Assembly (NCBI GenBank): GCA_020809705.1
Contig: CP085826.1
Location: 4,464,001 to 4,528,000, forward strand
Direction of reading: 5' to 3'
From: Calonectria ilicicola
Taxonomy: Eukaryota > Ascomycota > Sordariomycetes > Hypocreales > Nectriaceae
Length of the DNA stretch: 64,000 bases
The notes under the pieces were generated by a model, which was given only the letters and a program-made list of their open reading frames with translations, did no database searches and was not told where the DNA came from. Numbering within the stretch: position 1 is the first letter of the stretch; each line of letters opens with the position of its first letter. Positions 1 through 14,400 of the stretch are shown here, one piece after another. Position numbers and translations under genes: made by a program.

Positions 1-93
1 TCTTATACCGTGATAAACTCACGCTTACGTGGTCTATTTCCCTTCTAACCCATTGAGCCAAATACACAGAAATTCCGAGCGTGTCATCATCAA

Positions 94-1704
94 TCATGCC
101 TTCAACTTCGCATCAACATTCTCCCCCCACCACTGTTCCCAGTTCACCACCTTGCGGCCCAATCTGGCGTCCTCAGCAGCGAAAACCATGGCGTGGCTAC
201 GAATTACCTCCTCGAGTGTGCACCCAATGTACTCCAGCTGCGCGCGGCGTGCATCCCACCCGTGGTTCTTGACACGATCACAAGCCAGGACAAACTGCTG
301 CGTGAGGCCCAAGTCACCGCCGCCGTGGCCTAGATCCTCCACCTTTGGGTAGAACCTGTGCGTCTTGCCCGTGTTGAAATCTTCGACTACGATTTCGCGA
401 GAGTCGGCGTATATTTCGCCGTGCTCGCCGTAGATGTTGGAGAAGCGCTGGCAAATCTTCTTAGTCTGCGCGACCATGTGGAAGGTGGCCATCTTGGCCG
501 GCTTGTGAGTCTCCGGCCACGTCATGGTCACGAATTGTTCATCGCAGACGTTGTTGTCGGACTCGAAGACGCAGCGGCCGAACCAATTCCTGGCCAGCAC
601 TTCTGACTTCGGGGTCGACTCGGTGTAGTCTTCCTCAAGAGTCTTTGTCATGACTTCGTCTCGAGCCTCTTGCGAGGGATAGTCTTCAATATCATGAACA
701 ACGACATTGTGAGGCCACTCTGTGACTGATTGCAGTCCATGTAATCTTGAATTTAGATAAACGTTCTTCGCCGAGTACTTGCACCCTTCGTCACCAAGAG
801 GGCATTTCATGCAGTTTGTCGCTGAACCGGCCGCAGCGGGCTTCCGGCTCTTCTTAAAGAACTGCAAGTTGCCCGAGGACGAGACAGTCTCTGGGAGGTG
901 CGGCTCCCCCTCACCAGGCTTTTCGGGGGAGCAGAGCATCCAGAGTAAAAGGTCAATGTCGTGGCAGCTCTTTGTGAGGAGAGATGGAGCCGTGGTACTC
1001 TCATTTCGCCAGTTGCCTCTGACATAGGAGTGTGTATAATGCCACCAACCTATCGGCTCGGTGTGTACGACGCTGGTAATGTCACCAATAATGCGCTCCT
1101 CCAACAGCAACTTTCGCAACATGATGTTGTGAGGGCTGTATCGGAGCACATGGCCAATGGAAAATACTTTGGAAGACTCTGACTCCTGGAGTGCCTTGTA
1201 CATGTCGAGACATTCCTCAAGCGAGCAGGCAAGTGGCTTCTCGCACATGATGTGTAGCCCAAGAGGCCCAAGGCCTACGACTACCTCGCGGTGCATCTCA
1301 TCTAGGACGCAGATAAAGGCACCGTCGACACCCTCTGGAACGCCCTCTTCTCCAGCAGCGACTCGTCGTCGACGATCAGTTTCGTACTCTAAGAATTCTC
1401 GCCAGTCATTGAAAGATTGGCCCTCAGAGGGAGCGCCGTCCTCGCCCCAAATGTGCTTCTTGCCCAGGGTTTCACGCTTAAACTTGCGGGGCTCTGCAAC
1501 GGCCGTGATAATTCCATTGGAGACGGTGGAAATGGCGTTGGCGTAGTGATGGCCTCGAGACCCGGCTCCAATGATGATGAAGCGCGGTGGATGCTCCGAC
1601 ATTTCAGGTCTCGGCGGGGGGATCAGCTTGAACGATTTGACATCGAACGAGGTCTGGGGCTTCCCCGGAGAGAGCTTGGAGATCAATTTTTCTATTGAGC
1701 CCAT
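94..1704 (-). CDS. Gfo/Idh/MocA family NAD(P)-dependent oxidoreductase
   Basis: Single-exon gene of 536 aa. I place the start at 1704, where the protein begins MGSIEK; the frame stays open to a further ATG at 1776, but the 24 extra residues look like leader sequence. A Rossmann motif GAGSRG lies at residues 46-51 and the family's substrate-side Glu-Lys-Pro motif (CEKP) at about 154-157, so the fold is a dinucleotide-binding sugar or inositol dehydrogenase. A Cys-rich insert in the middle (NCMKCPLGDEGC) resembles a cysteine motif seen in one subgroup of these enzymes and may hold a metal. No signal peptide is visible, so it is probably cytosolic. The substrate cannot be told from sequence. It faces away from the oligoribonuclease gene across a shared 0.9-kb upstream region. 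Confidence 0.85.
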   Translation of the reverse strand: MGSIEKLISKLSPGKPQTSFDVKSFKLIPPPRPEMSEHPPRFIIIGAGSRGHHYANAISTVSNGIITAVAEPRKFKRETLGKKHIWGEDGAPSEGQSFNDWREFLEYETDRRRRVAAGEEGVPEGVDGAFICVLDEMHREVVVGLGPLGLHIMCEKPLACSLEECLDMYKALQESESSKVFSIGHVLRYSPHNIMLRKLLLEERIIGDITSVVHTEPIGWWHYTHSYVRGNWRNESTTAPSLLTKSCHDIDLLLWMLCSPEKPGEGEPHLPETVSSSGNLQFFKKSRKPAAAGSATNCMKCPLGDEGCKYSAKNVYLNSRLHGLQSVTEWPHNVVVHDIEDYPSQEARDEVMTKTLEEDYTESTPKSEVLARNWFGRCVFESDNNVCDEQFVTMTWPETHKPAKMATFHMVAQTKKICQRFSNIYGEHGEIYADSREIVVEDFNTGKTHRFYPKVEDLGHGGGDLGLTQQFVLACDRVKNHGWDARRAQLEYIGCTLEEVIRSHAMVFAAEDARLGRKVVNWEQWWGENVDAKLKA

Positions 1705-2624
1705 GGTTGAAAATTGCGGATTGGGTTGATGACCGAGTGGTCTAATATTTCTCGCTTGAGAGCTTGGATGAAACAAGTGAGGATGGTTGTTGTTGGTGGG
1801 CGCCTGGAACAGTCCTAGGAGGACCTGCGGTTGCTAGCCCACGGGCACTTGAGAGAGGCGGTGGCAGGGTTACTAAAGATAGCGGTTGCCTAAGGACCAG
1901 CGCATGGAACGGGGGCGGTCTTATAATCTGAACAGCCCGACGCAAGAAAGCGGACCCGGGGGAAGTGTTCAATGGCTTACTTGGCAGCAGATGGGCAAGG
2001 TATTGATGAGCAACGTGAATGCTTGAGCCGTCATGAGAAGGGTCATGTTGTATGGAGCACCTGCCAATGGGGGAACAGCGATTTAGAATGCGCAACGTTT
2101 CAGTGCGTTGGGGGTGCTAGGGCGCCACAACGCCAGTGGCTAGGCCAGGGGACTCGGCTATGTGAGGGCGCTGGTGGCCATGATGGCAGAGGGATGACAT
2201 TTGATGAGAGACAGTAAAGAAGGCCAATTATAGACGGAGAAACAAGGCGGTGTTGCCATTGCCACGGAGAGGAACTGGGCCGGAACTTCACCTTCAAAGC
2301 CATCCGGATTATCTCAAATTTGCTTGTCATGGAGTTGCAAGGAACTTTGAGTCTTGTGACTTGTAGTTGTTCACTCGCTTCACTCGCTCACGCTGGTCTG
2401 AGGCTAAAAGAGCGGGGGCCTTCTTCAACAGTCTCAGGGTCCACTGGTGGCACTCATTGGCTCATTTGGCGGCTGGGAACCAAAGGTGGGCGCGGATGGG
2501 TCCTGACGGCATGTGGTGGCTGGTCCTCCTACGTTGCATACATTTATCCATATCCATTCATCTACACAACACAAGTACCCGAGTCGCTTGTGCAACGGTC
2601 GAGGTCCCGTATTGCGAAGAAGCC
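1705..2624. promoter_or_regulatory. Shared upstream region between divergent oxidoreductase and oligoribonuclease
   Basis: This is 920 bp between two divergently transcribed start codons. Open frames here are short and unlike known proteins. It must hold both promoters and 5' leaders, but I recognise no specific element. Confidence 0.4.
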
Positions 2625-3342
2625 ATGTCGACAAATACAGAAGAACAGCCGGAGTTGCCCAAGAGCGCCTCGGATGACCCCCTCGTATGGATTGACTGCG
2701 AGGTATGAAATGGCGCCCCTCCATGACTGCGGGGGAACACCTCACATGCTCACCTTCATGATGCTTTAGATGACCGGTCTCGACCAGGACAATGACGAGA
2801 TTCTGGAAATATACTGCATAATAACCACGGGGAACCTTCAGATTATCGACGAGGAGGGCTTCCATGCCATTGTCCACTGGCCGCAGGAACGGCTGGACCA
2901 GATGGACGAGTGGTGCACCAAGACGCACGCCGAATCGGGCCTCACAGCCGCAGTGCTGGCATCGACGACAACGCCGGAGCAGGCCGCCGATGCTCTGTAC
3001 GAGTACATCACGCGCTTCATTCCCGATCGGAGACTCGCGCTGCTGGCGGGCAACAGCGTGCACTGCGACAGAGCGTTTCTACGACGGGCACCGTACGACC
3101 GGGCCATCAACCACCTGCACCATCGCATCCTTGACGTGAGTAGCATCAAGGAGGCGGCGCGACGTTGGTGTGCTAAGCGCATCGTCAACAAAGTGCCCAA
3201 CAAGAAGGGCCGCCACAAGGCGAGGGACGACATCTTGGAGAGCATTGAGGAGGCAAGGTATTACAGGGAGGCCATTTTCCGCCCGACGTTTGATGCAGCG
3301 CCAGCGGGGAAGAGCGGGAAGAATAAGTCGAAACAAAAGTAG
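2625..3342 (+). CDS. REX2: Oligoribonuclease / RNA exonuclease 2 (DEDDh 3'-5' exonuclease)
   Basis: Two exons, 2625-2702 and 2770-3342, encode 215-216 aa. The 67-bp intron (2703-2769) is in phase 0 and splits the first catalytic motif: exon 1 ends WIDCE and exon 2 resumes MTGLD, restoring the Orn-family signature with catalytic Asp and Glu (about residues 24 and 26). A second Asp motif lies in LAGNSVHCDRAFL, and the final His/Asp pair in HKARDD. Length equals that of bacterial Orn and yeast Rex2, enzymes that degrade 2-5 nt RNA remnants, in fungi mainly in mitochondria. I see no strong targeting peptide, so the compartment is open. The Lys-rich C-terminal tail is unremarkable. Confidence 0.9.
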
Positions 3343-4308
3343 TGTCTATTTTTTCTTATGGATGTATCATTTTTTTCGTATTCTGATGGGCAAAAAAAAA
3401 GAGGGACATGGATAAGGAATTTTAAACGTCATGGGTTGGGATATGCCTTGTTGTTGTGCGTGAGAGAAAGCTTTGATGTGCAATGTGCAATGTCGGATGA
3501 AGCGTGTGCTTTGATCATACCCAACAACAACTTGCAAGGATTGGGGGAGGGAATCCGGTTGCCACTTTTCAAGTAGGATGGGATCGTCGTTCGTTCGTTC
3601 GTTCGGTTACGGTTTTTATGTGACCTTGAATAAGACATGCCAAGAGACGGGCTGGATCGCTGTAATGTACTGTGATGAATGGGCGAGCGGCTCAGGAGAA
3701 GCTGGGATTAGAGAGAAAAAAAAAAAAAGGTAAACCATGGGCTGCGAACTCCGTAGCATGTGCAGCTGGCGCACTGTCCTTGCAGGTGTTGCATGTATAG
3801 GGCCATACAGTGTCAGCTTGGCCATCAGCTGTTTCGACCCCTCCATTAGCTTGGGTGATATCATCAGCTCAACCCCACCACGTACCAAGCAGTGAGAATA
3901 GCTTCCCCAAGCTCCCCCCTCCCACTCCCACTCCCACCTCCTGGCGGGCCCCGCTTCGTCTGCTTGCTTGGGGCGTGTCCATTCCCTGCCAAATCCTTAA
4001 CCCTTGCCTCTCCCTTTGCCGTTGCATTGCTGGCTCGCCATCCACACTCTCGGTCTGAACACACGCCCTCAATCGACCAACCACTGTTGGTGCTCGTCCC
4101 TCTGGTGGATGCGCCCTCTCCACCCTAGCACCTGCACCTCTCCACTCTACCTCGCCTCGACTCGTCCATCTTCCCACCGCAGGTTCACCTCCCTGGCCTC
4201 AACGCCTTTTCTCTCGCCCTCTTCCGCTTCCGCTGCCGCTTCCCTTCTTCTTCTTTTCTTTCTCCTCTCCATATCCTCCTCCAGCTAATCACCATCACCA
4301 CTGTCACA
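3343..4308 (+). promoter_or_regulatory. Upstream region and pyrimidine-rich leader of phosphoglucomutase
   Basis: This interval is 966 bp without a gene. From about 3900 to 4305 the plus strand is strongly C/T-rich (repeated CCCACTCCCA-like blocks, then TCTTCTTCTT runs) and ends at the ATG. Such CT tracts upstream of the start are common in highly expressed fungal genes. A TTCG tandem lies at about 3587-3604. Confidence 0.45.
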
Positions 4309-6339
<2,031 letters not shown>

Positions 6340-6866
6340 GCGTGATGACTGGCTTGTTGGTTGTTGAAAAAAGAATATAAGAAATATAAAGGGACGAATG
6401 AATAAAATATAATACTGATATTCTGAGTTTGTTATTGAGCATTATAAAAAATGACAAAGATTGAACGTTTTCGTTACTTTAACGAATCAAGGGTGTGAAG
6501 AAGGGGGAGATAGCAAGGGATAAATCAAACTATTGTCATGACTCGAGGAAATAATTCCAAACATCATCAAATGACATGCCCTCCAACTGGCCAGGAAGAT
6601 TCGCGTGTGCCGGATATCATACAATCTGTGTCCTGCTGCTAAAAACTTGTTTGACAAAAGGAACTCGTTGCTTCGTAATTCATCACATCGTCAAGCGAGG
6701 GAGCCGTTCTGTGTTGTCCCGTACCGTTGCTAAAAAGAAGAGGTAAATGGAAAAGACAAAGAAAAAGAATCGCTGCGGGCTTGAATACAGAGGGAAGAAG
6801 TGAAAAGAAAAGAGAAAAGAACAGAATGGGTGCACCTGCACAGAGACGAAGGGATCCTACGACATC
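6340..6866. other. Convergent intergenic region
   Basis: This 527-bp AT-rich 3' region lies between the phosphoglucomutase stop and the minus-strand stop of the next gene. It holds the likely 3' UTRs of both. I see no further gene. Confidence 0.5.
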
Positions 6867-8804
6867 TTATCCTTGTTCTGTTGCCTCAGTTGATGTTTCG
6901 GGAGGCGCTGGGGAGAATAGCTCTCTGAAACGCTTCGATGCTGTTATGGTTGCATGTGAGTTGGGCTGCTACGGTGGGGAAATTTGGGCCGAATGCCACT
7001 CACCTTCTTCGCTGACGAAGCAGATTTCGAATGCACCGGCAGACCCACGTCGTTGATTCTGCTGGCGGTAGTTCTGGCAGAAGACGTAGAGCTGAATATC
7101 CAATAGGCGGACTTTATATCTGGACACCTTCTTCATCCACGTGGATGAAGCGGACTGGTGGGTGACTGCAGCATGTTAGCCTCAATGGAACCTCATATTG
7201 AGGGGTAATGGCGGGACGAACTGAAGGCGGTCCAAACGGGACATTGCCGTAGTTCCCCATCCCACACGGCGGCGTGGAGGCGGAGACCCTTGGTCATCAT
7301 ATCTTCGTATACAATGAGCGAGTGTCTAAAACCGTCATCAATGATGCGCCTGCAGCTATTAGAACGTGACTGTATGATTGTTGTCGGACCACTCACGCCT
7401 GGAACAATTTCCTCTCACCCCGCAGCAGCTGTTCTGCAGCGCCAATCTGGACCGTCAAGGCATTCCGAGCCTTCAACGATAGAAAAGTACAATATAAAAG
7501 AACCATTTCTGAAATATGTTAGCGAGCGGGACAGGAAAAAGTGGAGATTGGCTGATATCATGAATTCAGCGATCATGTCATACCCTCCCAAGTTAGAAAG
7601 CACAGGTTGGCCCATAATTTTGGACACCCTTCGGAGGCGCTCCACCGCCAGAACTGGAGGCAGCTGCCATCGCGGTCGATACAGAGCTCGTGGGCACCTC
7701 GCATTGAGAACCAAGGCACTCCTAGATGATATGATCGCATCAGAAAGTATGGGCATCTATCTCTGCTGAGATAGACGATGAGAGATAGCTGGCGCTCATT
7801 GAACGGCCTAACGAGGTCAGCTTCAAGTGATGCTGTTGGAGGAAGATGTTGGTGATGAGCACGAACCTCATAAAAAGGATTCTGGAGTCGCTTGGCATTC
7901 TTACTTGCTCCCAAGGCATATCTGGGCCAAATGACCTGGATCTGCGTGTTTCGGTCAGGCTGGATGTAACAACTGAAATGGCGGAGAGACCTACGATCGC
8001 TGGTGCTTGAGTGCAGTGCGTGACGGCAGTGGCAATGAGAATATTTGCTCGGCCCAGTGAATGTTCTAGCTATGGTTAGAGAGAGAAAGCATTGTCGATG
8101 GTGTCAAAGACGCTCACCGATCCAAGTCCAATGTCATCCAAGTGGGCGTCGGGACGAATTACAGGGCCTACTCTGATGGGCGGTGGTGCTATTTTGTTGT
8201 TAGATATGACTGTGAATGATGGACGGATTGAAAACTTGCGTATTCTTCTCGATTCTCGTAGCTGCATTAGCTGAAGCCGAGAGCTTTCTAAGGCGTTAAA
8301 GTCAAAGTTGGGTGACCTGGCTGCTGTCAGCAATACACTTCGATGGCCGTGGAGAAGGGATTCTTGCCTGGTCAGGACTTCTCGCAACATGTTTAGAAAA
8401 TGGTTGTAGAGAGCGAATCGTTGTGGAAGTGGTAGTCCCCCGGCCTCGTCGGTCATTGAGTGATACATCTTCCTCCATCGATTCTCCTTGGTCTGGGTCC
8501 TGTCCTCATAGTGGCTCGTAATGTCTCGCAAGGAGCGGGATAGGCAGGGAAGGGCGATTTCGAGATAGTCAAGGACAACAGGAACACGAGTAAAGTGAAC
8601 TGTTGACTGATCGGCAAGCTCGCGGAGGAGTTGAGCCATCACTCGAATCTCCTCAATGGTTCCCGTCAGATGCGGGTGAGGGGGAGGAGATAGCGCATAG
8701 CGAAGTCCCTCGAGGTGGAACGCCACCACCTCAGCTCTACTTGCTTCTAAATAACAACCTTGAAGCAGATGGACCTCAATCTGGCCTCCAGCTACGATTT
8801 CCAT
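6867..8804 (-). CDS. Conserved fungal protein of unknown function (eight exons, reconstructed)
   Basis: I do not recognise a named family. Splicing in transcription order: 8804-8118, 8065-7995, 7941-7867, 7807-7584, 7508-7397, 7349-7222, 7165-7004 and 6940-6867, giving 510 aa. Every junction keeps phase, and introns are 47-75 bp, most with a CTAAC or CTGAC branch site. The protein has an N-terminal helical part, a short segment reading HWAEQIFSLPLPSRTAL, a middle part (LIVYLSRD; CIDRDGS; LTWEEMVLLYCTFLSLKARN) and a C-terminal part with IIDDGFRHSLIVYED and CPVWTAF. From memory these motifs recur in uncharacterised ascomycete proteins. No membrane segment or catalytic motif is obvious. Two donors are GTTCGT, so those two joins are the least certain. 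Confidence 0.72.
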
Positions 8805-10935
8805 GATGATGTAGTAAGGATCAGAGTCCGGGGTGTAAGCTGAGGTCGGCGGTCATCGTATGATATCAGGAACACGGAGGGATTGATAAGCGTTGGGCGT
8901 TGTAGGTATTTAGTTGACGCTGGGTTCCAAGTTCCCCACGTCGAGGCGGCGGTTGGTTGGTGGTTATGCGGGATCGGTGTCGGTTGGTGAGTAGTGTGAT
9001 GTAGTCTGGGCAGTAGTGTGTGTTGATCGCGGGGTCAAGGCCGAACGATCAAAAGAAGTCGAAAGAAGTTGCGGCTGGCGACGACGAAGGGGACTATGTA
9101 TGCTGATGCTAAATTAAGGAAGGGGGCTCGAAAAGACAACCTGGTTAATTAATCGCCTAATGAGGGGGGCGAGGCCCAGTTGGTGGCCGTCGACAACGTG
9201 TGATCCGATCCAGGCGATGATGGTCAACACCACTTAGAGGCTCGCAATCCCACCAATGTACCCATACCCATGGCTTCACCTGACGTGGTCGACGCACGGT
9301 TCTTATCGCGCTCCCGCGATGAGCTCATAAGCGAAAACTGCGGGCAGATGCTGGCAGCGACCAGGGAGATGGTGCTGTCGTCGACTAAGCTAAGGCCACA
9401 TACAGGGTCGCTGGCCACCTGATGATCAGATCCCGCAAATCCCGAAAAGCATTGGGTTTTGGCGAGCTACGCTTGACGACACAGGCGGCACCTCAGCACC
9501 CAATTTGTCCTTGTTTGTGGGTGTCATGAATGCTAGGTGCAATTGAACTCAGTGTTGAGCGAATTGCTCAGGCGCTGCCACGAAAGCAAGCGTCGGTTCG
9601 ACATGACGCCAATTCAATGCACGACCAGCCCCGGAGAGCCGTCGACTGGGCTAGATCGGGGTGGGTGGGCACCTGCAGCGACGAAGACGACCATCTCCAG
9701 AGTGGTTGTCCATTCAGGGCAACCGTACGACGTCTTGCGCGCCCAATGTGCATCTGCGGGATGTGGAGCAAGGCCTGTCACAAGGATACTAGCTGTGAGA
9801 ATGAGGAGGAGAAGCCCAAGGAACCACGTCTGTGCTGGGGTGCAGCTTGATTCCCTTTCGTCCCGCCTTCATCATTCTTCTCCCGCGAGCTTAGTAGTGA
9901 CAACCAAGTGTTTTGGGTCCGTTTTGGCGAATACCATCCCATTTGTTGATCCGTCCAGTCGCCGGTGCCGGGACGTGGCGGGGCGCTAAATGAGGCCACG
10001 CTCGTCCGAGGTCTGTCCGTTTCCGTAGTGCGACGGCATCCGCACCGCCTGGTGGTGACCGACAAGTTCGTATAAGAGGACATTGAGCAGCGCTCGCCTT
10101 TACCTCTTCATTTTGCCTTGCTGGTGGGATGTTGCTGACCTGCAGAGCTACTGCTGCGTGTGTGTGTGCTGTAACGGCAAGAGTCGCCAGCGTGGCACCC
10201 GGACGGCACGTTGAATACGCCGAATGTGCATCAATGGATGACCATCACCAGCAAGATGAAGATGCGAAATGTAACGGACTGCACTAATCTGACAATGCGA
10301 TGACAGGCCTCGGCCTGAGTCGTTGCTTGGGGCTCTACGATTGCCAACCTCAGGATTCAACTGGGGGCAGTTTGTATCCTCAGGCTCTCACGCCTTACAG
10401 GCCAGCCAGTCCTGGTCTCGGATCACTATCTTATCTGGGTGGAGAAGAAAGCTTGGCATTGCACCAAGGTCTTGACCTTGGCCTCGACCATCATCGGTTT
10501 CGGATCCTCACCTGCTGATTGGTTGCTACCTCCAGGTTCCTGACCGGGAATCTGGCAGCCTCCCACCAGCACGAACGGGTTCTAAAATTATCACGGAGTG
10601 GATATCACATAGGTAGCCAGACTCTCATTTTATTAATGATTTCTTTTTTGTTATATTGAGTTTAAGGTTAGGAGTCCAGTACTTGTACAAGTGTCTCGTT
10701 TCGTCGCCTCGTGACGTCCTGTATTTTTTATGACCCGAGACTCACGAATAAGCGCGCGAAACGGAGCGTGCTCGACCGGCCGCCTCTTAGATCATAATAA
10801 CGTCGCAAGACCATATCCCGTTGATTCCGGCTACTGAAAAGCAAAAGCACGCATCCCGTAACGTGCCATAATACAACACCGCCCAGACCAGATTACAAGG
10901 AAAGAGAAGGGTTCAATTCCAGTCTCCGTGGAGAC
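8805..10935. other. Gene-free interval, 2.1 kb
   Basis: This lies between the 5' end of the unknown gene (minus) and the 3' end of the HMG gene (minus). It contains short open frames (up to 150 codons near 9.5-10.0 kb) with no family resemblance, plus a short GT repeat near 10160. The part next to 8805 must be the promoter of the unknown gene. Confidence 0.4.
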
Positions 10936-11443
10936 TTAAGAAGAATCATCCTCCTGCTCGGCCTGGATATATTTTGTTAGCTTTGGATCTTCAGTGACTG
11001 CATTGATGGTATCATACGTTGTAAGCCTGCTTCTCATCCTCGTATCGCTTCTTGTCGGCAGCAGCCTTGGCCTCATAGGGGGCACGCTGCTTATCGTTGA
11101 GGGCCTTCCAGCGCTCACCGAGAAGCTTGCCAACCTGACCGAAGGAGATACCAGGGTTCTCCTCACGGACGTTCTCACGCTGCTCGTTGGCGAAGAACAT
11201 GTAGGCAGAGAGACCTCGCTTGGGAGCGTTGGGGTCTTGTTCAAGTTAGTTACTGTAGCTGAAACACGAAGACACATGATCAGGGGCTGCAGTCTACTTG
11301 ATATGTGCATGGAGATTCTTGGTCCATGCCATCACCAATGTAGATCATGCAGCGTGACCGTAGGGAAAAGACTTACCCTTCTTGCCACGCTTCTTGGTCG
11401 TCTCCTTGGCGGCACCACGCTTGGAAGCAGCAGCCTTAGGCAT
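10936..11443 (-). CDS. NHP6: NHP6-type HMG-box nonhistone chromosomal protein
   Basis: Three exons in transcription order: 11443-11377, 11235-11018 and 10962-10936, giving 103 aa. A basic N-terminal tail ([20 protein letters not shown]) precedes a single HMG box starting [15 protein letters not shown] and running to about residue 95, then a short acidic tail EQEDDSS. This is the architecture of yeast Nhp6, which bends DNA in the minor groove and assists FACT and transcription initiation in the nucleus. Intron 1 (141 bp) splits the tail from the box; intron 2 (55 bp) leaves a last exon of nine codons including the stop. A GTGAGT donor near 12046 on the minus strand and a TTCGCTAG acceptor just before the start suggest an additional 5' UTR intron. 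Confidence 0.93.
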
Positions 11444-14400
11444 CTTGAATGTCTAGCGAAAAAAGGTGTTAACTGGAAAGTTCATTTCCGTATTGACAAA
11501 TGTGCGGGTGGGAAAAGTGCTCAGTCGGGGCGACAGCTCTGATAGATCAGATGCCGCGACCGATGAGACGCGTTGATGGGGATGGAGGGGTAGCTCGCGG
11601 AGGCGATGGAGCTAGGGTGCTGAGGTGAAGAGCGAGGCGCAAGTGCAATTGCGACCGCGAACGTGTGGAAATCGTGGGTTGAAGCGTAAAAAAAGCTCCA
11701 TAGGTGGCACGCGCATACCTTTGAGGTGGATTTTTAAAACGGGAAAATGTGGTGTTGAGGTTGTGGTCTGCTGCGCGACAACTAGTTAGCTTGCTGGCTG
11801 AGCCGGAACGCGTGCGCGCGCAAAGGCCGGACAAGGTGGATGGATCAAGATGTGATGCAATGAAGGCGCCAAAGTTCAGTTGGAGACGCGCAACTCTGCA
11901 CACGATGCGAATTTGCAACAATGGCAAAAACGGAATCAGAGAGAAGACGCGACCAACTGCGCAGTGGCAGTGAGCATGAGAGAGAGAAGGGAGAGTGATT
12001 GTGTTGCGGTGGTGGTGCGCGCAGCGTAGAGGGACGGTACTCACCACGAAGACGTGTGTGTGTATGTGAGTGAAGGCAGAATGTATGGGAGAATTTGGTG
12101 GGAGATTTGTATGAGAGGAGAAGGGAGGGAAAAATGTATGGGGGGAGGGTCAAGGCAGCCTTTTTACCACCGGGGAGTGATTGAGTGTGGAGGAACGCGG
12201 CCAGCCCAGCTACCACACTGTTATGCTGGGCACTGGCAACTGGTGCTTGCTTATTAGGCGAGACCCCCCTTCCCTCGCGAAAAATGGGTGCGCGCGAGCC
12301 GTGGTGCTAGTCGTACTCCGTACCCAGAGCGTGGATGTACTAGGCAATGGTACAGTACGGTGGCCAGAGGGGAGCCATGTACCTTTGCGGTGCAGAGAGG
12401 GCACGGGGTACCTCGCCCGCGTCCTCACACCGCGCAGCACAGTCGCGGCCCTGTCAGATCTCTGCCAGGAAGAATTGTCGAGGAAAGGTCAGACCGTCAG
12501 AACCCAGCTCCAAGCTCCCCAGCAGCGTTGGCTGTAGCCACTCAGCGGGCGAGTCGCAGCGCGCGGCCGGTGGTCCTTGGTGACTCTGCTGCTATTATTG
12601 TGTGGTACTGTACAGGTACATGCCGCACGCAGCCCGCCGCGCCGAGGTAGAGTACAAGGGCCTTGTACCGCGACGCTTGCAGCAAAATTCGCACAGTGTA
12701 CTTGGAGTGATTGCCGGGCCATTTTCTCTCCCCCAATACCCGCATGCCCCCCCCCCTTTGAGACGACCCAGACTTTTGCGCAGACTCCCCGTGCCCCCCT
12801 TCTCCTCTCAAATGTGGCTCTGCTCTCCTCGCGTCTCCTTGCCTCGCGCTGGCTGGCCTGGACTGGATGGCTGGTCCGGGGGAGGGGGGCTTGGGAGGAC
12901 CCTTTGCCTTGCTTGCATTTACATAGTACTCACTCACACACACTGACACCCGCACTCACACTTGCACTCACACGTACATCAATCACCCCTCGCAGGCCTT
13001 CCCGGCGCCTTTCTGCCTGGACCAATGTGATACTGTGCACCATTTGCCCCCGGTGCCCCCGGTGGCCTCCTTGTCGCTTTCCTTGCCTCTCTGCTCAGGT
13101 TGCCCTGCCCTTCATGCTCGCTTCCACCAAACCAGGCTCTAAGTGAAGTGAGACCAGCCAACCAGTACCCAGCAGGGCAAATGGCACAAGCAAACAAAGC
13201 AACTCCACCCACTTTACTCACTCCATCCATCCACTTCCCTGAACCCGCTAATATCCATCCATCAATCAGCCTCCGGGCTCACGGCCGCGCTCTCGCTGGG
13301 CGTATCTTGTCCTCTCTTTTTTTCATTTTTTTTTATTGTGCCACACCTGCAAACTAGGAGCTCCAGTCGCCGGAGTCAAACCCGTCCCCATTCTTCCGCC
13401 TGCGCTTGTACCTGAGTACCTTAGCTGAAATACATGGCTACCTACCTAGTCTTGTCCCGCCACTCAATACACGGGTTTGAGCGCGTTGTGTCCTTGCCCT
13501 TGTCCTTCCACTGCTCCATGTTGAGCCGTGCTCATGTTCATTAGTCTTGCCTCGCGCCCGTCTCTCTGCTGCAACTCGAAACGCCCATGCGCACGTCCGC
13601 CACCCCAGTCAGTCTCTCCCTTCCCTGCGGCGGTTGTCGGAAAGTGGTGCATGGCAAGTAGGGTGATACGGCCATTGGCAGTTGGCTGGCTGAGAGAGCC
13701 GGTGGCCCCAGGTTCTTCGGGTTGAATGACCCTATTGTTGGTGATTCAAAGTTTAGCGCTGGCACAGCGGATCCAACCTCACCTCACCACCACGCATGCA
13801 CCATGGTAACACCCCAACCTCGGAGCGTGCTGATTGGGAAAGTATCCGACCTTGGCCCTCATCCTCGCTGGTTCTATTGCGCCGCTGCTCTCGCCGCGCA
13901 CCTGCGAGCATCCGGGCAGCCACCGGTCTCAGTCTCAGACTCTTCGATTTTATCTCTTCCTTTTGTTGCTAGCATGGTTTGCCGCGAAACGCCTCAATCA
14001 TTTTTTAAAACCCACTGTCCGAGTTGTCATTGTCTTGGAGGGCCCATCCTGAATTTGGTGTCTAAGGGCAAGACAATCTCGGGTTGTGTTTTACCTACCT
14101 TTCCACGCTGCATACCATCTCTCACACCCCTCCGCCTTCGAAGCTACCATACACTCTACTGCCACTCTAGCACTGCCGCGAGACATCCGAGTCACTCGTA
14201 CAAAGAAAAGAAAGTAGGGGCAATATGACGCTATGGACACTTCGGAGAGTAACCTATCCCTCATTCCTTGCTCGACTAGCTCTGATGTCCCGCCCTCGGT
14301 TTTTTTTTCTCACGGTCCAATGTCGCGCCTGGAGCAGGGCAGAAATACCCGTTGGAGCAGGTACTGTGTAGAGCTGACGGGCGCTATCGCCGCTGCGGCT

